Part shown: piece after piece, positions 17,368 to 27,406 of the stretch
How positions within the stretch are numbered: position 1 is the stretch's first letter
Layout: each line of letters opens with the position of its first letter
From: Flavobacterium sp.
Lineage (GTDB): Bacteria > Bacteroidota > Bacteroidia > Flavobacteriales > Flavobacteriaceae
Direction of reading: 5' to 3'
Length of the DNA stretch: 64,000 bases
NCBI GenBank assembly: GCA_029946065.1
Contig: JAQSDU010000014.1
Location: 985,623 to 1,049,622 of the forward strand
Translations under genes and position numbers: made by a program
The notes under the pieces: generated by a model
Database searches by the model: none
What the model was told of the DNA's origin: nothing
Seen by the model: the letters and a program-made list of their open reading frames with translations, nothing else

Positions 17368-20300
17368 TCATAGGATTACAAGTTTTTCAAATTTTTCGGA
17401 TTTTTTATTGGTCAAAGTTGACTTTACCGTAAGCTTATAAACATAGACTCCTTTTCCGATTCGGTCGCCAAAATCGTCTTTTCCATCCCAAGTTATCTCT
17501 CTTGACAAAAATCCTTCGGTGTTGACAATCTGGTTTTTCGTCCAAACAACTTTTCCCGTTATTGTCATTACTTGAACCTGTACTTCCAAAGGCTCGAAAG
17601 GGCGATTATGGGTAAACCAAAATTGTGTATAGTTGACAAATGGGTTTGGATAATTAAGTACGTTTTTAAGCGTAAGCGTTTCATCTCCAACAACAATAAA
17701 TTGAATTTCAGCGGTTATTGGATTGTTATAAACATCCCAAGCTTTGAAAGTCAGTGTGTGTAGCCCTTTTTCAAGATCTTTGAATGGGAATTTTAATTTT
17801 CCTTTTCTATAGTTATCGGCTTCCGCTTCATAATAATCATTCAAGATATAAGGTTTGCTTTCGTCCCCATCGAGAATTGCAGTGATATCATGACCGATAC
17901 CACTTGCAGTATTGATGCCGTTTTCGTCCTCTAAAATAGCCAACAAGATTGGCGAAGCATTGGTAATACCGCCGGAGACAAATGTTTCATCATTCATATA
18001 CAATTTTACGGTTGGCGGGGTGGTATCGGCAACAGCATTTTCATTAATTCCACCAACTTTTACATCCATATTATAACCGGTTTGATCTAGTAATTTTGCT
18101 GTTTTTTTGGCATAAAAACTGATTCTTCCGTTTCCTAAAGGCACACGAATATCTCTTGGCACAACAAATGTGAATTCAAAAAGGCCATTGGTTATGGTAG
18201 CATTTCCACGAAAAATAGTTTCGCCTAGATTATTGAAATTCAATATTATAAGATTGTTGTTAATCACTTGCCCATCGTTGCCGAGTGTATTGATATTGAT
18301 ATCTTTGTCGTAAATATTCACAGATAAATCTCCATTGTAATCTGAAAGAAGGTTATTTCCTGTTTCATCACGTACCTCGCCCGCAAGTTTCACTACACCT
18401 AAAGCTTTGAAGTCATCAATCGGACCGGTAATAGGCGCATCGTTTACTTTTGTCAAAACGATTTTTGGCTTCGGAATCGCCAGTTTTAGCGCTGGGTCTC
18501 CGACATAAAATACCATTAGTGAATTGCCCGCATACGAAATTTTTGCTGTCATTAAGGCTTCCGCGATGGTTCCCAAGTTATTGGTTCCATAGCCGTAAAG
18601 GTCTTCTGAAAATGCTTCATTAATGGCTTGCCCAGTTCCTATTGTGATTTGCCTTGTTGTAGAAATCAATGAAATAGCACCGCCTTTCGGATTCCAATAC
18701 AAGTATTCTCCAGCCGTTGGCCTATATGGGTTGTCAAACCTAGTAAACTCGCAAGTAATGGTTACAAACAAACAATACCGGTATCTGTTGGTTAGATTCT
18801 TCACATCGTCCTGCAGCAATATCCTTTCATGAGCGAGTCCGTCTTCGCCACCATGACCAAAATAATCAAAAACCAATGCGCCCTGATCGAGTGCGTTTAC
18901 AAAGTCTTCTCTGACTTTAGGATAGCGATCGCCACCAGCTGAAGTTTCCTGAAGATATGCATCCGAGTGTATTTTCTGCAAATTAACAAATGGCTTATTG
19001 GCGACAATTTCATCCCCGAGTGCGTCGAGTCCGTATTCCAAGCTACGTTCAGCAGGTGCATCAACATCGTCTGAAATAAGAACGAAGTTATTACGCCAAC
19101 GCCCAAAGGACTTAATATCGTGGTATTCGATTATTTTTTCTACCATTTCGTTGGCTTGTGATAAATTGTCAACAGGCATCCTGCCGACAGCAATATCGAG
19201 ACCGGATGAATTTCCTGAATTCATATTACCTTCATTACCATCCATCAGCACAAAGAAATCATCGGAAATATAGGTTGACGACAATGAAAAATTATTGACA
19301 TTGGAAGCATCAATACTGTGAAATATAGGAACTATATTGGTGTTATTTTGAATCCTATCTTTAAAATCAAAAGATGCATCCCCGAAAAGATTTACATATT
19401 TTACGCGCTTATCGTCTGATGAAGCATTGTTGTAAACGTATTTTACAAAATTCCGTATCGCTGCAATATCTTGTTTTCCAGAAGAAAATTCTTGATAGAT
19501 ATTTTCCAGATTGACGACTTTCACGTTCATTCCGGAATAATTGCGGTGAAAATTTGCCAATTTTTCTGCCGCGCTATTTAAAAACGCTGGTGTAATGATT
19601 AAATAATCGATGTCTTTGAACTGATTTTGTGTGTTTTTAAAAATCGTTCCTTTTATATTTTGGTTGACGACTTTGGACTGTGATTCTTTTTTAGGTGTAA
19701 AATAATCAGATTTGTCAACAGCGATATATTTTCTAACGGTACCGAAATCTGCTTGGAATGAAAATGCGGCAAGATTGTCGTTTTTGACGCCGCTTACATT
19801 ATAAATATCCGTGATATCCCATACCTGAGCTATCGAAGTGGCATTTGCAATTTGAAATTCTCCGATTCCCGCAGTCGTTGCGGCCGCATCATATTGAAAC
19901 CTAAACTGCTTGTTGTAGCCTTTAAGTGTGCTTTTCGCTTTTAATATAATGTAATCTAGGTAAGCCCTCGCACTTGGAACGCCGTTATTGTTGAATTCTA
20001 AATCGACATCTATATCGGCAATAGCCGGGAAAGTTGCTGTCAATTTATCTTCAGTGCCTTCAATCCCCGACAACGGTAAGATTGGCGAAAAAGTGAGCGA
20101 GCCAACATCGGCACTATTGCCTTTTACAGCAATGGAAGTGCCCGTAACAGCCGCTGCAGCACCCGCAACAGTAAGACTAATCTGTGTGGATGGTGCGATA
20201 TTTGGAAAATTAAACGTGAAGCTTTGTTGGTTATTAACGCTAAATTCTTCCCCGAACCATTTTCTACCTAAACGCGCAAAATTGACCAAATCCTTTTCAT

Positions 20301-21225
20301 GAAATTGGTAATCGTCAAAAATAGTAACAGGCGTTACTGCGCCAGTATTTAGCGGAGCCGGTAGCGGTGCTATTCTTTTTCCGGCACCACCTTGAACCGT
20401 TACATAATAATACGACTTGTCGCTGTATAAATTATTGTGTGTCTGATTGGGCTGACTCCAGTTATCGACACCTTCGGCGTAAAATAAAATATAATCTTGT
20501 CCGTCAAAAATACCGTCGGTTTCACCTTCAAAATAAATAGCATTTTCTTCTAAATCTGAGGGATATTCGGTTGCATTGAGCAATGGTAACATTCTACCGC
20601 CATTCCCATATATCTTAATCGAACGCGGATCAACATTGTTGAGTTTCATACCCAATTGCTGAAGAAAGCTTTTAGAAATTTTATAAACACCTGATTTTTC
20701 TATGTAAAACCTATACCAATCGCCGTTGGCCAGAACAGAATTGGATATTGTAGTAAAATCCCTTCTTGTCGAGAAGTCGGTAGTATTTTTATTACCTATA
20801 TTATAGGTAAAAGATTTTAGTCTTTTAAAACCAGTAGCATCCTTAATAATTGGCGAAAGTGATATAGAAACAAAGTGTTTGCTGCGTGCCTTTATGTCAT
20901 ACGCAACAGCATTAACAGTATTCGGAATCGCTTTTGAAGACAAATCGCCAAGTTGCGCTGCGGTAATATTTTCATAGATTGCGTTGGTAATTTGAATGGA
21001 TTTCTCATCGACAGCCGTTGCCACAGGAAATTTCAACAGCAACGAAATCGATTTATGTCCATCGTCGAAAGAAAAATTTTCGAGCTGAAACTGCGGAATA
21101 TGGTACTGAATAACCTCGGAAGAAAACAGCGTGTTCTCACTCCATTTAACAGTAAAATCTCCACTGATTTGTGCCTTCGCCAGAAGAGAGTACATTATAA
21201 ATACAAATAGTAAAATCCTTTTCAT
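17368..21225 (-). CDS. porU: Type IX secretion system C-terminal sortase PorU
   Basis: 1285 residues from ATG 21225 (the TTG at 21228 is rejected), the same length class as the F. johnsoniae protein. It has a signal peptide (...LLAKAQ), an N-terminal beta region, and a gingipain-type C25 peptidase domain with catalytic His791 (DYFGHGGEDG) and Cys825 (VTITCEFTRFD). Ig-like domains follow, then a C-terminal sorting-like region (NYPNPFVNYTQF...). PorU cleaves the C-terminal domain of T9SS cargo and attaches the product to the surface. It is transcribed with porV and divergently from gldJ. Confidence 0.95.
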   Translation of the reverse strand: MKRILLFVFIMYSLLAKAQISGDFTVKWSENTLFSSEVIQYHIPQFQLENFSFDDGHKSISLLLKFPVATAVDEKSIQITNAIYENITAAQLGDLSSKAIPNTVNAVAYDIKARSKHFVSISLSPIIKDATGFKRLKSFTYNIGNKNTTDFSTRRDFTTISNSVLANGDWYRFYIEKSGVYKISKSFLQQLGMKLNNVDPRSIKIYGNGGRMLPLLNATEYPSDLEENAIYFEGETDGIFDGQDYILFYAEGVDNWSQPNQTHNNLYSDKSYYYVTVQGGAGKRIAPLPAPLNTGAVTPVTIFDDYQFHEKDLVNFARLGRKWFGEEFSVNNQQSFTFNFPNIAPSTQISLTVAGAAAAVTGTSIAVKGNSADVGSLTFSPILPLSGIEGTEDKLTATFPAIADIDVDLEFNNNGVPSARAYLDYIILKAKSTLKGYNKQFRFQYDAAATTAGIGEFQIANATSIAQVWDITDIYNVSGVKNDNLAAFSFQADFGTVRKYIAVDKSDYFTPKKESQSKVVNQNIKGTIFKNTQNQFKDIDYLIITPAFLNSAAEKLANFHRNYSGMNVKVVNLENIYQEFSSGKQDIAAIRNFVKYVYNNASSDDKRVKYVNLFGDASFDFKDRIQNNTNIVPIFHSIDASNVNNFSLSSTYISDDFFVLMDGNEGNMNSGNSSGLDIAVGRMPVDNLSQANEMVEKIIEYHDIKSFGRWRNNFVLISDDVDAPAERSLEYGLDALGDEIVANKPFVNLQKIHSDAYLQETSAGGDRYPKVREDFVNALDQGALVFDYFGHGGEDGLAHERILLQDDVKNLTNRYRYCLFVTITCEFTRFDNPYRPTAGEYLYWNPKGGAISLISTTRQITIGTGQAINEAFSEDLYGYGTNNLGTIAEALMTAKISYAGNSLMVFYVGDPALKLAIPKPKIVLTKVNDAPITGPIDDFKALGVVKLAGEVRDETGNNLLSDYNGDLSVNIYDKDININTLGNDGQVINNNLIILNFNNLGETIFRGNATITNGLFEFTFVVPRDIRVPLGNGRISFYAKKTAKLLDQTGYNMDVKVGGINENAVADTTPPTVKLYMNDETFVSGGITNASPILLAILEDENGINTASGIGHDITAILDGDESKPYILNDYYEAEADNYRKGKLKFPFKDLEKGLHTLTFKAWDVYNNPITAEIQFIVVGDETLTLKNVLNYPNPFVNYTQFWFTHNRPFEPLEVQVQVMTITGKVVWTKNQIVNTEGFLSREITWDGKDDFGDRIGKGVYVYKLTVKSTLTNKKSEKFEKLVIL

Positions 21226-21238
21226 CAAAGATAATTAA

Positions 21239-21247
21239 CGCAATATA
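21239..21247 (-). promoter_or_regulatory. Candidate -7 element of porU-porV
   Basis: TATATTGCG on the minus strand, 14 bp before the porU ATG. The same 9-mer occurs upstream of gldJ on the other strand (21404-21412). It differs from TAnnTTTG in the last bases, so this is tentative. Confidence 0.3.
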
Positions 21248-21380
21248 GGTAGTTTTATTACCCGCAGTAAAATTAATTTATTTAGATTGTACAAATGAAT
21301 AATATTTCAATTAATTTTACGTTCTAATTTCCAAACGGATAAGTTTTGTTTGAAAATTATTTTATTATTTAAAAAAAGAT

Positions 21381-21412
21381 GTTGCAATCTAATGGTTAAT
21401 TATTATATTGCG
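21381..21412 (+). promoter_or_regulatory. Candidate promoter of gldJ
   Basis: GTTG (21381-21384), 19 bp, then TATATTGC(G) (21404-21412). This approximates TTTG-N19-TAnnTTTG and ends 27 bp before the chosen gldJ start. The 9-mer TATATTGCG also stands before the divergent porU. Confidence 0.35.
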
Positions 21413-21439
21413 CCTCGAAATTTATTACCTACTGAAAGT

Positions 21440-23149
21440 ATGAAAGTAAACAAAATTATGGCAATGAAACTGATGCTATCACTGGCATTAGTATTTGGTT
21501 TTGCAAGCTGCAGCAAAAATTCGGGCAACAAAAATGCCTCTTCTGCGACAGGATGGAAAATCAACGACAAAAAAGGCGGTTTCCAGATGAACACCAAATA
21601 CAAAAAACAAGCTCCTGCTCCGGGATTGGTTTTGGTAGAAGGTGGTACCTTTACAATGGGTAAAGTTCAGGATGACGTGATGCACGACTGGAACAATTCC
21701 CCAACACAACAACACGTTCAATCCTTTTATATGGATGAAACTGAAGTTACCAATGCTATGTATGCTGAATACTTGTTTTGGGTAAAATCGGTTTTCCCTC
21801 CAACAGAAGACAACTACAAAAATATCTATGACGGTGCTTTGCCGGATACACTGGTATGGAGAAATAGGTTGGGTTATAACGAGACAATGACCAACAACTA
21901 CCTGAGACACCCTGCTTATTCGAACTATCCTGTAGTAGGCGTTAACTGGATCCAAGCTAGCGAATTTGCTAAATGGAGAACCAACCGTGTCAATGAAGCG
22001 ATATTAGAGAAAGAAGGTTACTTGAAAAAAGATGCTAAAGTTACTAAAGTTACTGCTGAAGCGACTTTTGATACCGATACTTACTTGAATGCACCAACCA
22101 AAACTTTTGGTGGTGACGAAAAAATAGTATTAAAAGGTAAAAACGGTAAAGCCAAACCAATAAAAACTAAAGGTTCCAAAGGTGAACCAGGCGAAACTAA
22201 AGAGCCTAAAAACATTTACGCTCAAAGAAGTTCAGGATTAATCAATCCTGAATACAGACTCCCAACCGAAGCAGAGTGGGAATATGCCGCTGCCGCTGAT
22301 GTTGGTAACAGAGAGTACAACAATTACAAAGGACAGAAAAAATATCCTTGGAAAGGTTCATACACTCGTTCAGGAAAAAGACAAGTTAAAGGTGACCAAT
22401 TGGCCAACTTTAAACAAGGAAAAGGAGATTACGGTGGAATTGCAGGATGGTCCGATGACGGTGCTGATATCACAAACGCTGTAAAATCATATCCGCCAAA
22501 CGATTTCGGTTTGTATGACATGGCTGGAAACGTTGCTGAATGGGTTGCCGATGTTTACCGCCCTATCGTTGATGATGAAGCAAATGACTTCAACTACTAT
22601 AGAGGTAACGTTTATACCAAAAACAAAATTGGTGAAGACGGAAAAGTTGAAATCGTAACCAGTTCAGACATTAAATATGACACTATCAGCAACGGTCGTG
22701 TAATGGCTAGAAATTTCCCTGGACAAATTGCTCAGGTTCCTGTTGACGAAAAAGAAACGTATTTACGCCAGAATTTTGATAAAAGCGACGAAAGAAACTA
22801 CCGTGATGGTGACAAACAGTCAACAAGGTATTTCAAATTCGGAGAAGGAGAAGAGAATGCTGATAAAGCTGACACCAAAAGAATGTACGATTCTCCAGAG
22901 CACAACGTTACCGTTGATAGCTTAGGGAATATGGTAAGAAAATATGACAAGTCAAGCAAAAGAACAACTTTGGTAAACGACGATGTAAGGGTTTACAAAG
23001 GCGGTTCATGGCAAGACAGAGCTTACTGGCTGGATCCGGGACAAAGAAGATATTTCCCACAAGATATGGCAACTGACTATATTGGATTCAGATGTGCGAT
23101 GTCGAGAGTAGGACCAAAATCTGACAAGAAAAAAAGAGCAAGAAACTAA
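21440..23149 (+). CDS. gldJ: Gliding motility / T9SS lipoprotein GldJ
   Basis: 569 residues. The N-terminus MKVNKIMAMK leads into a lipoprotein signal ending FGFASC (lipid Cys24). The rest is a formylglycine-generating-enzyme (SUMF1)-like fold: GLVLVEGGTFTMGK, YMDETEVTNAMYAEYL, YRLPTEAEWEYAA, FGLYDMAGNVAEWVADVY and the terminal YIGFRCAMS. In F. johnsoniae GldJ is needed for gliding and for stability of other Gld proteins. ATG 21440 was chosen over the longer frame from 21350 because the extra 30 residues would precede the signal peptide and span the candidate promoter. An insertion rich in Lys and Gly (about residues 215-260) interrupts the fold, as in known GldJ. Confidence 0.95.
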   Translation: MKVNKIMAMKLMLSLALVFGFASCSKNSGNKNASSATGWKINDKKGGFQMNTKYKKQAPAPGLVLVEGGTFTMGKVQDDVMHDWNNSPTQQHVQSFYMDETEVTNAMYAEYLFWVKSVFPPTEDNYKNIYDGALPDTLVWRNRLGYNETMTNNYLRHPAYSNYPVVGVNWIQASEFAKWRTNRVNEAILEKEGYLKKDAKVTKVTAEATFDTDTYLNAPTKTFGGDEKIVLKGKNGKAKPIKTKGSKGEPGETKEPKNIYAQRSSGLINPEYRLPTEAEWEYAAAADVGNREYNNYKGQKKYPWKGSYTRSGKRQVKGDQLANFKQGKGDYGGIAGWSDDGADITNAVKSYPPNDFGLYDMAGNVAEWVADVYRPIVDDEANDFNYYRGNVYTKNKIGEDGKVEIVTSSDIKYDTISNGRVMARNFPGQIAQVPVDEKETYLRQNFDKSDERNYRDGDKQSTRYFKFGEGEENADKADTKRMYDSPEHNVTVDSLGNMVRKYDKSSKRTTLVNDDVRVYKGGSWQDRAYWLDPGQRRYFPQDMATDYIGFRCAMSRVGPKSDKKKRARN

Positions 23150-23168
23150 ATTGCTGAACTAATATTTT

Positions 23169-23203
23169 AAAAGCCCTTTCGAAAGTTAGGGCTTTTATTT
23201 TTT
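23169..23203 (+). terminator. Terminator after gldJ
   Basis: Arms AAAAGCCCT (23169-23177) and AGGGCTTTT (23188-23196) flank a 10-base loop, followed by ATTTTTT. It lies 20 bp past gldJ and just ahead of murF. Confidence 0.85.
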
Positions 23204-23214
23204 AACTTTGTTTC

Positions 23215-24498
23215 ATGGAAATAAAAGCAATACACCAACTATTTTTAGAGTGCAGCAGCATTTCAATCGACACGCGCAAAATTGAAGCAAATTCCTTATT
23301 TGTTGCCATCAAAGGAGAACGTTTTGACGCCAATACCTTCGCAAAAGAGGCCATCGAAAAAGGCGCAGCTTATGTAATCATTGACAATTCCGATTATTTC
23401 ATCAACGAAAAAACCATATTGGTTTCTGACAGTCTCGAAACCTTACAAGAACTTTCAAAATTCCATAGGGTTTATTTGAACCTTCCTATAATCGCCTTGA
23501 CCGGAAGCAATGGAAAAACAACGACCAAAGAATTAATCAATGTTGTTTTATCCGAAAAATTCAGTACAAAAGCAACTGTCGGCAATCTGAACAATCATAT
23601 CGGCGTGCCATTGACTTTGCTTTCTTTCACTACAAAAACTGAAATCGGAATCGTTGAAATGGGTGCCAATCATAAAAAAGAAATTGCCTTTTTATGCGAC
23701 ATTGCTAAACCAAATTATGGCTATATTACCAATTTCGGCAAAGCGCACCTCGAAGGTTTTGGCGGCGTTGCCGGCGTCATTATCGGTAAAAGTGAAATGT
23801 ACGACTATCTTGCGGCCCATAAGAAAACGGCGTTTGTAAATTTAGACGATGCTATTCAGGTCGAAAAAACAAAATCGCTGAACAGCGTCACTTTTGGTTT
23901 GCAACACGACAATGCTTTTTTAAATATAATAGCCATAGGCGCCGATCCTTTGGTTGCAATTGATTTTGAAGACACGCATATTCAATCGAATCTTATTGGC
24001 CTTTACAACGCCAATAATATCAGTGCGGCAATCACCATCGGAAAATATTTTGGCGTCGCTAATTCGCAAATCAAAGCGGCTATCGAGCATTATACACCTG
24101 ACAATAATAGATCCCAATTGCTTCAAAAAGGCTCGAATGCGATTATCTTAGATGCGTACAATGCCAATCCGAGCAGTATGAAAGTTGCGATTCAGAATTT
24201 CATACAATTGAGTAAGCCCAATAAAGTTGCTTTTTTAGGTGATATGTTCGAATTGGGTGAGGAAAGTATCGAAGAACACCAACAGATTATTGCATTGCTT
24301 GGTAATCAGGAAACAATCGACTGTTATTTTGTCGGAAAGGATTTTTATACCAACAAAATTACTAAAACTAATTTTCACTTCTACGAGACGTTCGACGCGC
24401 TTTCGGAAACCCTGAAGGCAAAGAAAACAGAAAACGCTACCGTTTTAATTAAAGGTTCGCGAGGCATGGCGCTTGAAAGAGTGCTTGAATTACTATAA
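23215..24498 (+). CDS. murF: UDP-N-acetylmuramoyl-tripeptide--D-alanyl-D-alanine ligase
   Basis: 427 residues, the normal length. The P-loop TGSNGKTTTKE is at residues 96-106, the carbamylated-Lys/Mg region EMGANHKKEI follows, then the central NNISAAITIGKYFG and DAYNANPSSMK of the C-terminal Mur ligase domain. It adds D-Ala-D-Ala to the UDP-MurNAc tripeptide in cytoplasmic peptidoglycan synthesis. It sits alone downstream of gldJ. The leader after the gldJ terminator is very short (11 bp), so the gene may depend on read-through or have a near-leaderless start. Convergent with the regulator at 24545-27406. Confidence 0.95.
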   Translation: MEIKAIHQLFLECSSISIDTRKIEANSLFVAIKGERFDANTFAKEAIEKGAAYVIIDNSDYFINEKTILVSDSLETLQELSKFHRVYLNLPIIALTGSNGKTTTKELINVVLSEKFSTKATVGNLNNHIGVPLTLLSFTTKTEIGIVEMGANHKKEIAFLCDIAKPNYGYITNFGKAHLEGFGGVAGVIIGKSEMYDYLAAHKKTAFVNLDDAIQVEKTKSLNSVTFGLQHDNAFLNIIAIGADPLVAIDFEDTHIQSNLIGLYNANNISAAITIGKYFGVANSQIKAAIEHYTPDNNRSQLLQKGSNAIILDAYNANPSSMKVAIQNFIQLSKPNKVAFLGDMFELGEESIEEHQQIIALLGNQETIDCYFVGKDFYTNKITKTNFHFYETFDALSETLKAKKTENATVLIKGSRGMALERVLELL

Positions 24499-24544
24499 AA
24501 GCCTATTTTGTTATGCGAAGATTTTAAAATGATTACGCTTTTTA

Positions 24545-27406
24545 TTAGATACTCATCAAAAATCCGATAAGATTTTCCTTTTTGTTGAGTCCTAGTTTTT
24601 TGCGAAGTCTGTAACGCGCCAGTTCGACGCCGCCACTAGAGATATTCATAATTTCAGCGATTTCTTTTGTGGACATATTCATCAATAAATAAGTCGAAAG
24701 ATCAAGCTCTCTTGGTGAAATCGTCGGGAATTTTTCCTTGAGCCTTTTAAGGAAATCAAAATGCACGTTTTTGATGTGCTTTTCCAAATCTTTCCAGCTT
24801 TTATCCGCATTAACTTCTTTTACAATACTTTTATTGAGTTTATTGAATTGGAATTTTGCAGTGTCATCAAAAGAATCGACTTCGATGTCTTTCATTTTCT
24901 GGATAATCCCGTTTAGGACTTTGTTCTTTTTCACAACCTGAAGCGAGTTATTCACCAACTCTTTATCTTTTGCCAAAATCTTGATTTTGAGTTTATCATT
25001 TTTCAGCTTTTCAATTTCCTTCTCTAAATCATATTGTTCCTGCCTGATTTTGGCTTCTTTTTCGAGATAAAGGCGGCGCTGTTCGATGGTTTCGTAATAC
25101 TTATTTTTTCTGATTTTCATGCGGATTCTATCCCGAATATAATAGGTTAAAACGACAATCAAAATCAGATAGACACAATAAGAAAGAAAATGGCGGTACC
25201 ACGGCGGCGCTATAGCAAACGAAATAGTCGCTGCTTCCGACTGCACGCCATAACTGTTGCGCACCTTGACTTTCATCACGTAATCACCTTCCTTAAGGTT
25301 AGTATATTCTTTCATCGCCAACGCTGACCATTTGCTCCAATTGTCATCAAAGCCTTCCAACTGATATGAAAATTCAACATTTTCTAAGTTTTCATAAGTT
25401 GGCGACGAAAACGTAAACCTGACACTATTAGACGCATAAGGAATGGTTCGTTTGTCAAATTTCACCTGTCCGTTACCCAATACCAAAGTATCGCCAGGAA
25501 ATGAAAATGTTCTTATAAATGCTCTTGGACGCGTTACATAATTGTGCAGCAATTGTGCATCGAAATGCGCCAGACCATCGGTCAATCCAATGAAAATATT
25601 ATTCCTATTGACCGTATTCACAGACGGATAATCGTAAACCAAATTACCTGTAAGATTTGAAAACGGTGCAATGATATTTTTATAGTCACCATTGGTATTT
25701 TTCATCAGCAATCCTATCGATTCATCAAAAATATACCAGATATTTCCTTGCGTATCTTCTGTAATGGACCTGATTTTAGGTAGATTCTTGAATAGCCCAC
25801 TCATTTTCTTATCTTCATAAAAGACGTCTTGTTCTTTCAGATAAATATAAAAATGATTGTCAGTCTGGAAATAAACCTTGTTATTGATGTGCTGCAAAGT
25901 CTGAATTTCTTTGGATAAATCCGAAAGATTCTTATGTATTTTGATGGCCGTAAATTTTTTCAAATCGGACGAAATGGTCATTTGATAAATCAAATTATCT
26001 TTCTTAAGCCAAAGGTAATTGTCATCGATTTCAAAAGTACTGGAAGAAGTGTCTAATCCACTAATCTGGTTGTTAAATTGCCATCCCGAAGGCGTTTTTT
26101 CAAATATGGCAAATCCGTTATAATTGCATCCAATTAAAAATCCTGGTCTTCCTGGAATCGGCTTAAAACCCCAATATCCTTTAGTATCAAGCGTTTTTAC
26201 AGATTTTCCGCCAACAATTAAAAAGGCACCACGGTTGTGGCCGCAAAATAATTGCCCGTCGATAACCTGAATATTCCAGGCCTGACTATTAGTACCTTCA
26301 ACAAGCGTGAAAGTATCTTCACGGAACGGTCCTTTTAGCGAATGATAAAACAAGCCGCGATTGGTAGCCACATACAAGAAATCATTAAAGAAAACCGATG
26401 CGTAAACCGTGCTCAACTCATAACTAAAACCAAAATAGGTAACCGGTGAATTTTCGTTCACGAATGCAATCCCATTATCCAATCCGAGCCAAAGGTTATT
26501 TCTATTATCAACAAAAGAAGTCAAAACGGTATTGTTCTGTAGTCCTTTTTTGCGGTTGATGTGCTGAATGATTTTACCGGCTTTATCACAAATAATGATG
26601 CCGTCAAGAACAGAATTAATTACGATGAATTTGTCTTTAATAGTCACACCACCAAGCGAACTGTTCCTCTTGATGAAATTATTAGCTTCCGTTTCCCAAG
26701 GAATCATCTGTTCATTTTCGTATAAAAAGAGTCCTTTGTCGATAGTTGCTACAAGCAGTTTACCATTTTCCATAGACAAGATTGCCCATGCTTCAGTACC
26801 GTTTAAGACTTGCGTATTTTTGACAGTAATTAAACGTCCGTTTCCATATTCCATTAATCCAAGTGAGGTGTCTTGAATGTATAGATGATTATCAACCAAG
26901 AATGAAAACTGGAAACGGTTGGGCGCTTCAATAACGGTCAAACGATTGTTTTTATAACTGTACAATCTGGCGAACGACTGAAAAATGACTTCATCACCAA
27001 AAATATGAATCTTCCATATGAAATCGATAATCTTAATCTTTTTATCGACTAAGCTGGTCAACGAGAAATATTGGAGTTTACCTTTTTTATTGGCTTTAAA
27101 ATAACCAAATTCGCTATAGCCACCAATGAAAATCCTACCTGACTTATCAATTTTTACAGATCGGATTAAGGATGAATTCGGAACAGTATATTTTGTCCAT
27201 GATGTACCATCAAATTGCAGCAAACCATTATTATTAGCAAAATAAATATTGCCGTTTTGATCTTGATCGATGCCCCAGTTCTGGGTGCCGCCTTTGTAAT
27301 CGGTTCTTTTATAGTTTTGAATTTCCGGAAGACCTATGTTCTTGACTTGCGCCATAGCGCCGATTTCCAGAAATAATAAGACGATATAGTAATACTTTAT
27401 TTTCAT
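24545..27406 (-). CDS. Membrane sensor regulator: beta-propeller, Y_Y_Y domain, TM, coiled coil, LuxR-type HTH
   Basis: 953 residues. Signal peptide (...EIGAMAQ); a two-component-regulator-type beta-propeller to about residue 640; a Y_Y_Y-like Ig domain (FSYQLEGFDDNWSKW) near 675-735; one membrane helix at about 742-762; a cytoplasmic coiled coil; and a C-terminal LuxR/GerE-type HTH (SPRELDLSTYLLMNMSTKEIAEIMNIS split over two helices). The sensor half is like that of hybrid two-component systems that control Sus loci. There is no histidine kinase or receiver domain, so the sensor seems joined directly to the DNA-binding domain. It is divergent from susC, so it probably senses the glycan and controls the adjacent PUL; this is inference. 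Confidence 0.85.
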   Translation of the reverse strand: MKIKYYYIVLLFLEIGAMAQVKNIGLPEIQNYKRTDYKGGTQNWGIDQDQNGNIYFANNNGLLQFDGTSWTKYTVPNSSLIRSVKIDKSGRIFIGGYSEFGYFKANKKGKLQYFSLTSLVDKKIKIIDFIWKIHIFGDEVIFQSFARLYSYKNNRLTVIEAPNRFQFSFLVDNHLYIQDTSLGLMEYGNGRLITVKNTQVLNGTEAWAILSMENGKLLVATIDKGLFLYENEQMIPWETEANNFIKRNSSLGGVTIKDKFIVINSVLDGIIICDKAGKIIQHINRKKGLQNNTVLTSFVDNRNNLWLGLDNGIAFVNENSPVTYFGFSYELSTVYASVFFNDFLYVATNRGLFYHSLKGPFREDTFTLVEGTNSQAWNIQVIDGQLFCGHNRGAFLIVGGKSVKTLDTKGYWGFKPIPGRPGFLIGCNYNGFAIFEKTPSGWQFNNQISGLDTSSSTFEIDDNYLWLKKDNLIYQMTISSDLKKFTAIKIHKNLSDLSKEIQTLQHINNKVYFQTDNHFYIYLKEQDVFYEDKKMSGLFKNLPKIRSITEDTQGNIWYIFDESIGLLMKNTNGDYKNIIAPFSNLTGNLVYDYPSVNTVNRNNIFIGLTDGLAHFDAQLLHNYVTRPRAFIRTFSFPGDTLVLGNGQVKFDKRTIPYASNSVRFTFSSPTYENLENVEFSYQLEGFDDNWSKWSALAMKEYTNLKEGDYVMKVKVRNSYGVQSEAATISFAIAPPWYRHFLSYCVYLILIVVLTYYIRDRIRMKIRKNKYYETIEQRRLYLEKEAKIRQEQYDLEKEIEKLKNDKLKIKILAKDKELVNNSLQVVKKNKVLNGIIQKMKDIEVDSFDDTAKFQFNKLNKSIVKEVNADKSWKDLEKHIKNVHFDFLKRLKEKFPTISPRELDLSTYLLMNMSTKEIAEIMNISSGGVELARYRLRKKLGLNKKENLIGFLMSI

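Noticed and set aside
23203..23210. Perfect TAACTTTG box just before murF
   Set aside because: It lies 4 bp before the ATG, its -33 position falls inside the gldJ terminator, and it would need a leaderless transcript; likely chance.
24545..27406. Hybrid two-component sensor (HTCS)
   Set aside because: The propeller and Y_Y_Y domain fit, but there is no HisKA H-box, HATPase motif or receiver domain between the membrane helix and the HTH.
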